The notes beneath the pieces were generated by a model, which saw only the letters and a list, made by a program, of their open reading frames with translations, did not search any database and was not told the DNA's origin. A stretch of DNA of 22,914 bases. It comes from Planctomicrobium sp. (GTDB lineage: Bacteria > Planctomycetota > Planctomycetia > Planctomycetales > Planctomycetaceae). The translations under genes were made by a program, and so were the position numbers. Below are positions 22,609 through 22,914 of this stretch, piece after piece (positions within the stretch are counted from its first letter, which is position 1; the number at the start of each line of letters is the position of its first letter). The stretch lies in NCBI GenBank assembly GCA_029259835.1, contig JAJDEL010000453.1, positions 1 to 22,914 on the forward strand. Direction: 5' to 3'.

Positions 22609-22914
22609 TTTTAAGTTCCCATTTGTAATTTTTGTATCTTGAATGAATCGGCGACATGCCAATTCAATTCGCTATGAATGGAACTGATCCTCCCACTCAC
22701 AGGTTTTTGTCATACTCACCTTCGCCCAGGCGAGTTCAGACGAAAGCAGACGCAGGGCGACGCATCCGCTACGATTCCCCCTGGGAGTTCAGCAACGAAC
22801 GGTTGCAAAATTGCTTCCTTGGGGAACAAAGTGTGATGACAGTTATTCACTCTTTGTGCAAGAATCCAAAAGCAACAGCTATGCCGATTGTGACGGATAT
22901 AACCGTAAGACGGG
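22609..22914. other. Right-edge intergenic region, possibly the start of a further gene
   Basis: A plus-strand frame from an ATG at 22674 stays open to the edge (80 codons), and two other frames are also open there. None has a recognised motif or convincing ribosome site, so I cannot call a gene. The stretch just upstream of paralogue B is otherwise unremarkable. Confidence 0.3.

Noticed and set aside
22674..22914. Open plus-strand frame running off the right edge (M N G T D P P ...)
   Set aside because: Three frames are open here, no motif is seen and no ribosome site precedes it; the window ends too soon to decide.

Overview
The window looks like chromosomal DNA of a planctomycete (order Planctomycetales). 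No 16S rRNA or other taxonomic marker is present, so this rests on gene content: a secreted DUF1080 plus ThuA fusion, a HEAT-repeat protein with a Planctomycete-type haem-binding domain, a DUF1571 protein, a PEP-CTERM protein, a secreted VIT/vWA protein, and two small pilin-like proteins of a type I associate with this group.

Layout. 1-465 (-): start of a membrane protein running off the left edge. 575-2559 (-): IF1-like OB-fold protein behind the DUF1080/ThuA protein. 2746-3867 (-): citrate synthase. 3868-4288: no gene, but two inverted-repeat modules. 4289-5568 (-): SPFH membrane protein and ribbon-helix-helix protein under one promoter whose -10 box lies in a palindrome. 5857-7128 (+): small lipoprotein-like gene, a membrane protein, then a decayed copy of the lipoprotein's 3' end, so the membrane gene sits between direct repeats. 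7177-10538 (-): VIT/vWA protein, HIT protein and a small secreted protein. 10732-12559 (+): LexA-type promoter, Y-family polymerase and a translationally coupled unknown protein. 12663-13789: PEP-CTERM gene with its own promoter and terminator, bounded by near-identical 46/45-bp inverted repeats. 14062-15555 (-): glycerol kinase. 15769-18115 (+): secreted PQQ-repeat protein and a degenerate Gfo/Idh/MocA-like protein. 18080-19855 (-): HEAT/haem-binding protein, overlapping the previous gene tail to tail. 20279-21268 (+): DUF1571 protein. 21366-22608 (-): two paralogous pilin-like proteins.

How the genes work together. Most of the window is housekeeping or lineage-specific envelope genes. The strongest system-level signal is the SOS cassette. 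A -35 TTGACA and a -10 TAAAGT are 17 bp apart with a GAAC-N4-GTTC LexA-type box inside the spacer. The predicted transcription start falls on or next to the polymerase ATG, so the mRNA may be leaderless. The second gene starts inside the polymerase stop (TGATG) and is not UmuD. A second self-contained unit is the SPFH/RHH operon, with a 12-bp palindrome on the -10 box and an 11-bp-phased direct repeat that could be the RHH operator. Repeats (3.9-4.2 kb, 6.3-7.1 kb, 12.7-13.8 kb) show local rearrangement, but there is no transposase, integrase, CRISPR array or RNA gene that I can support.
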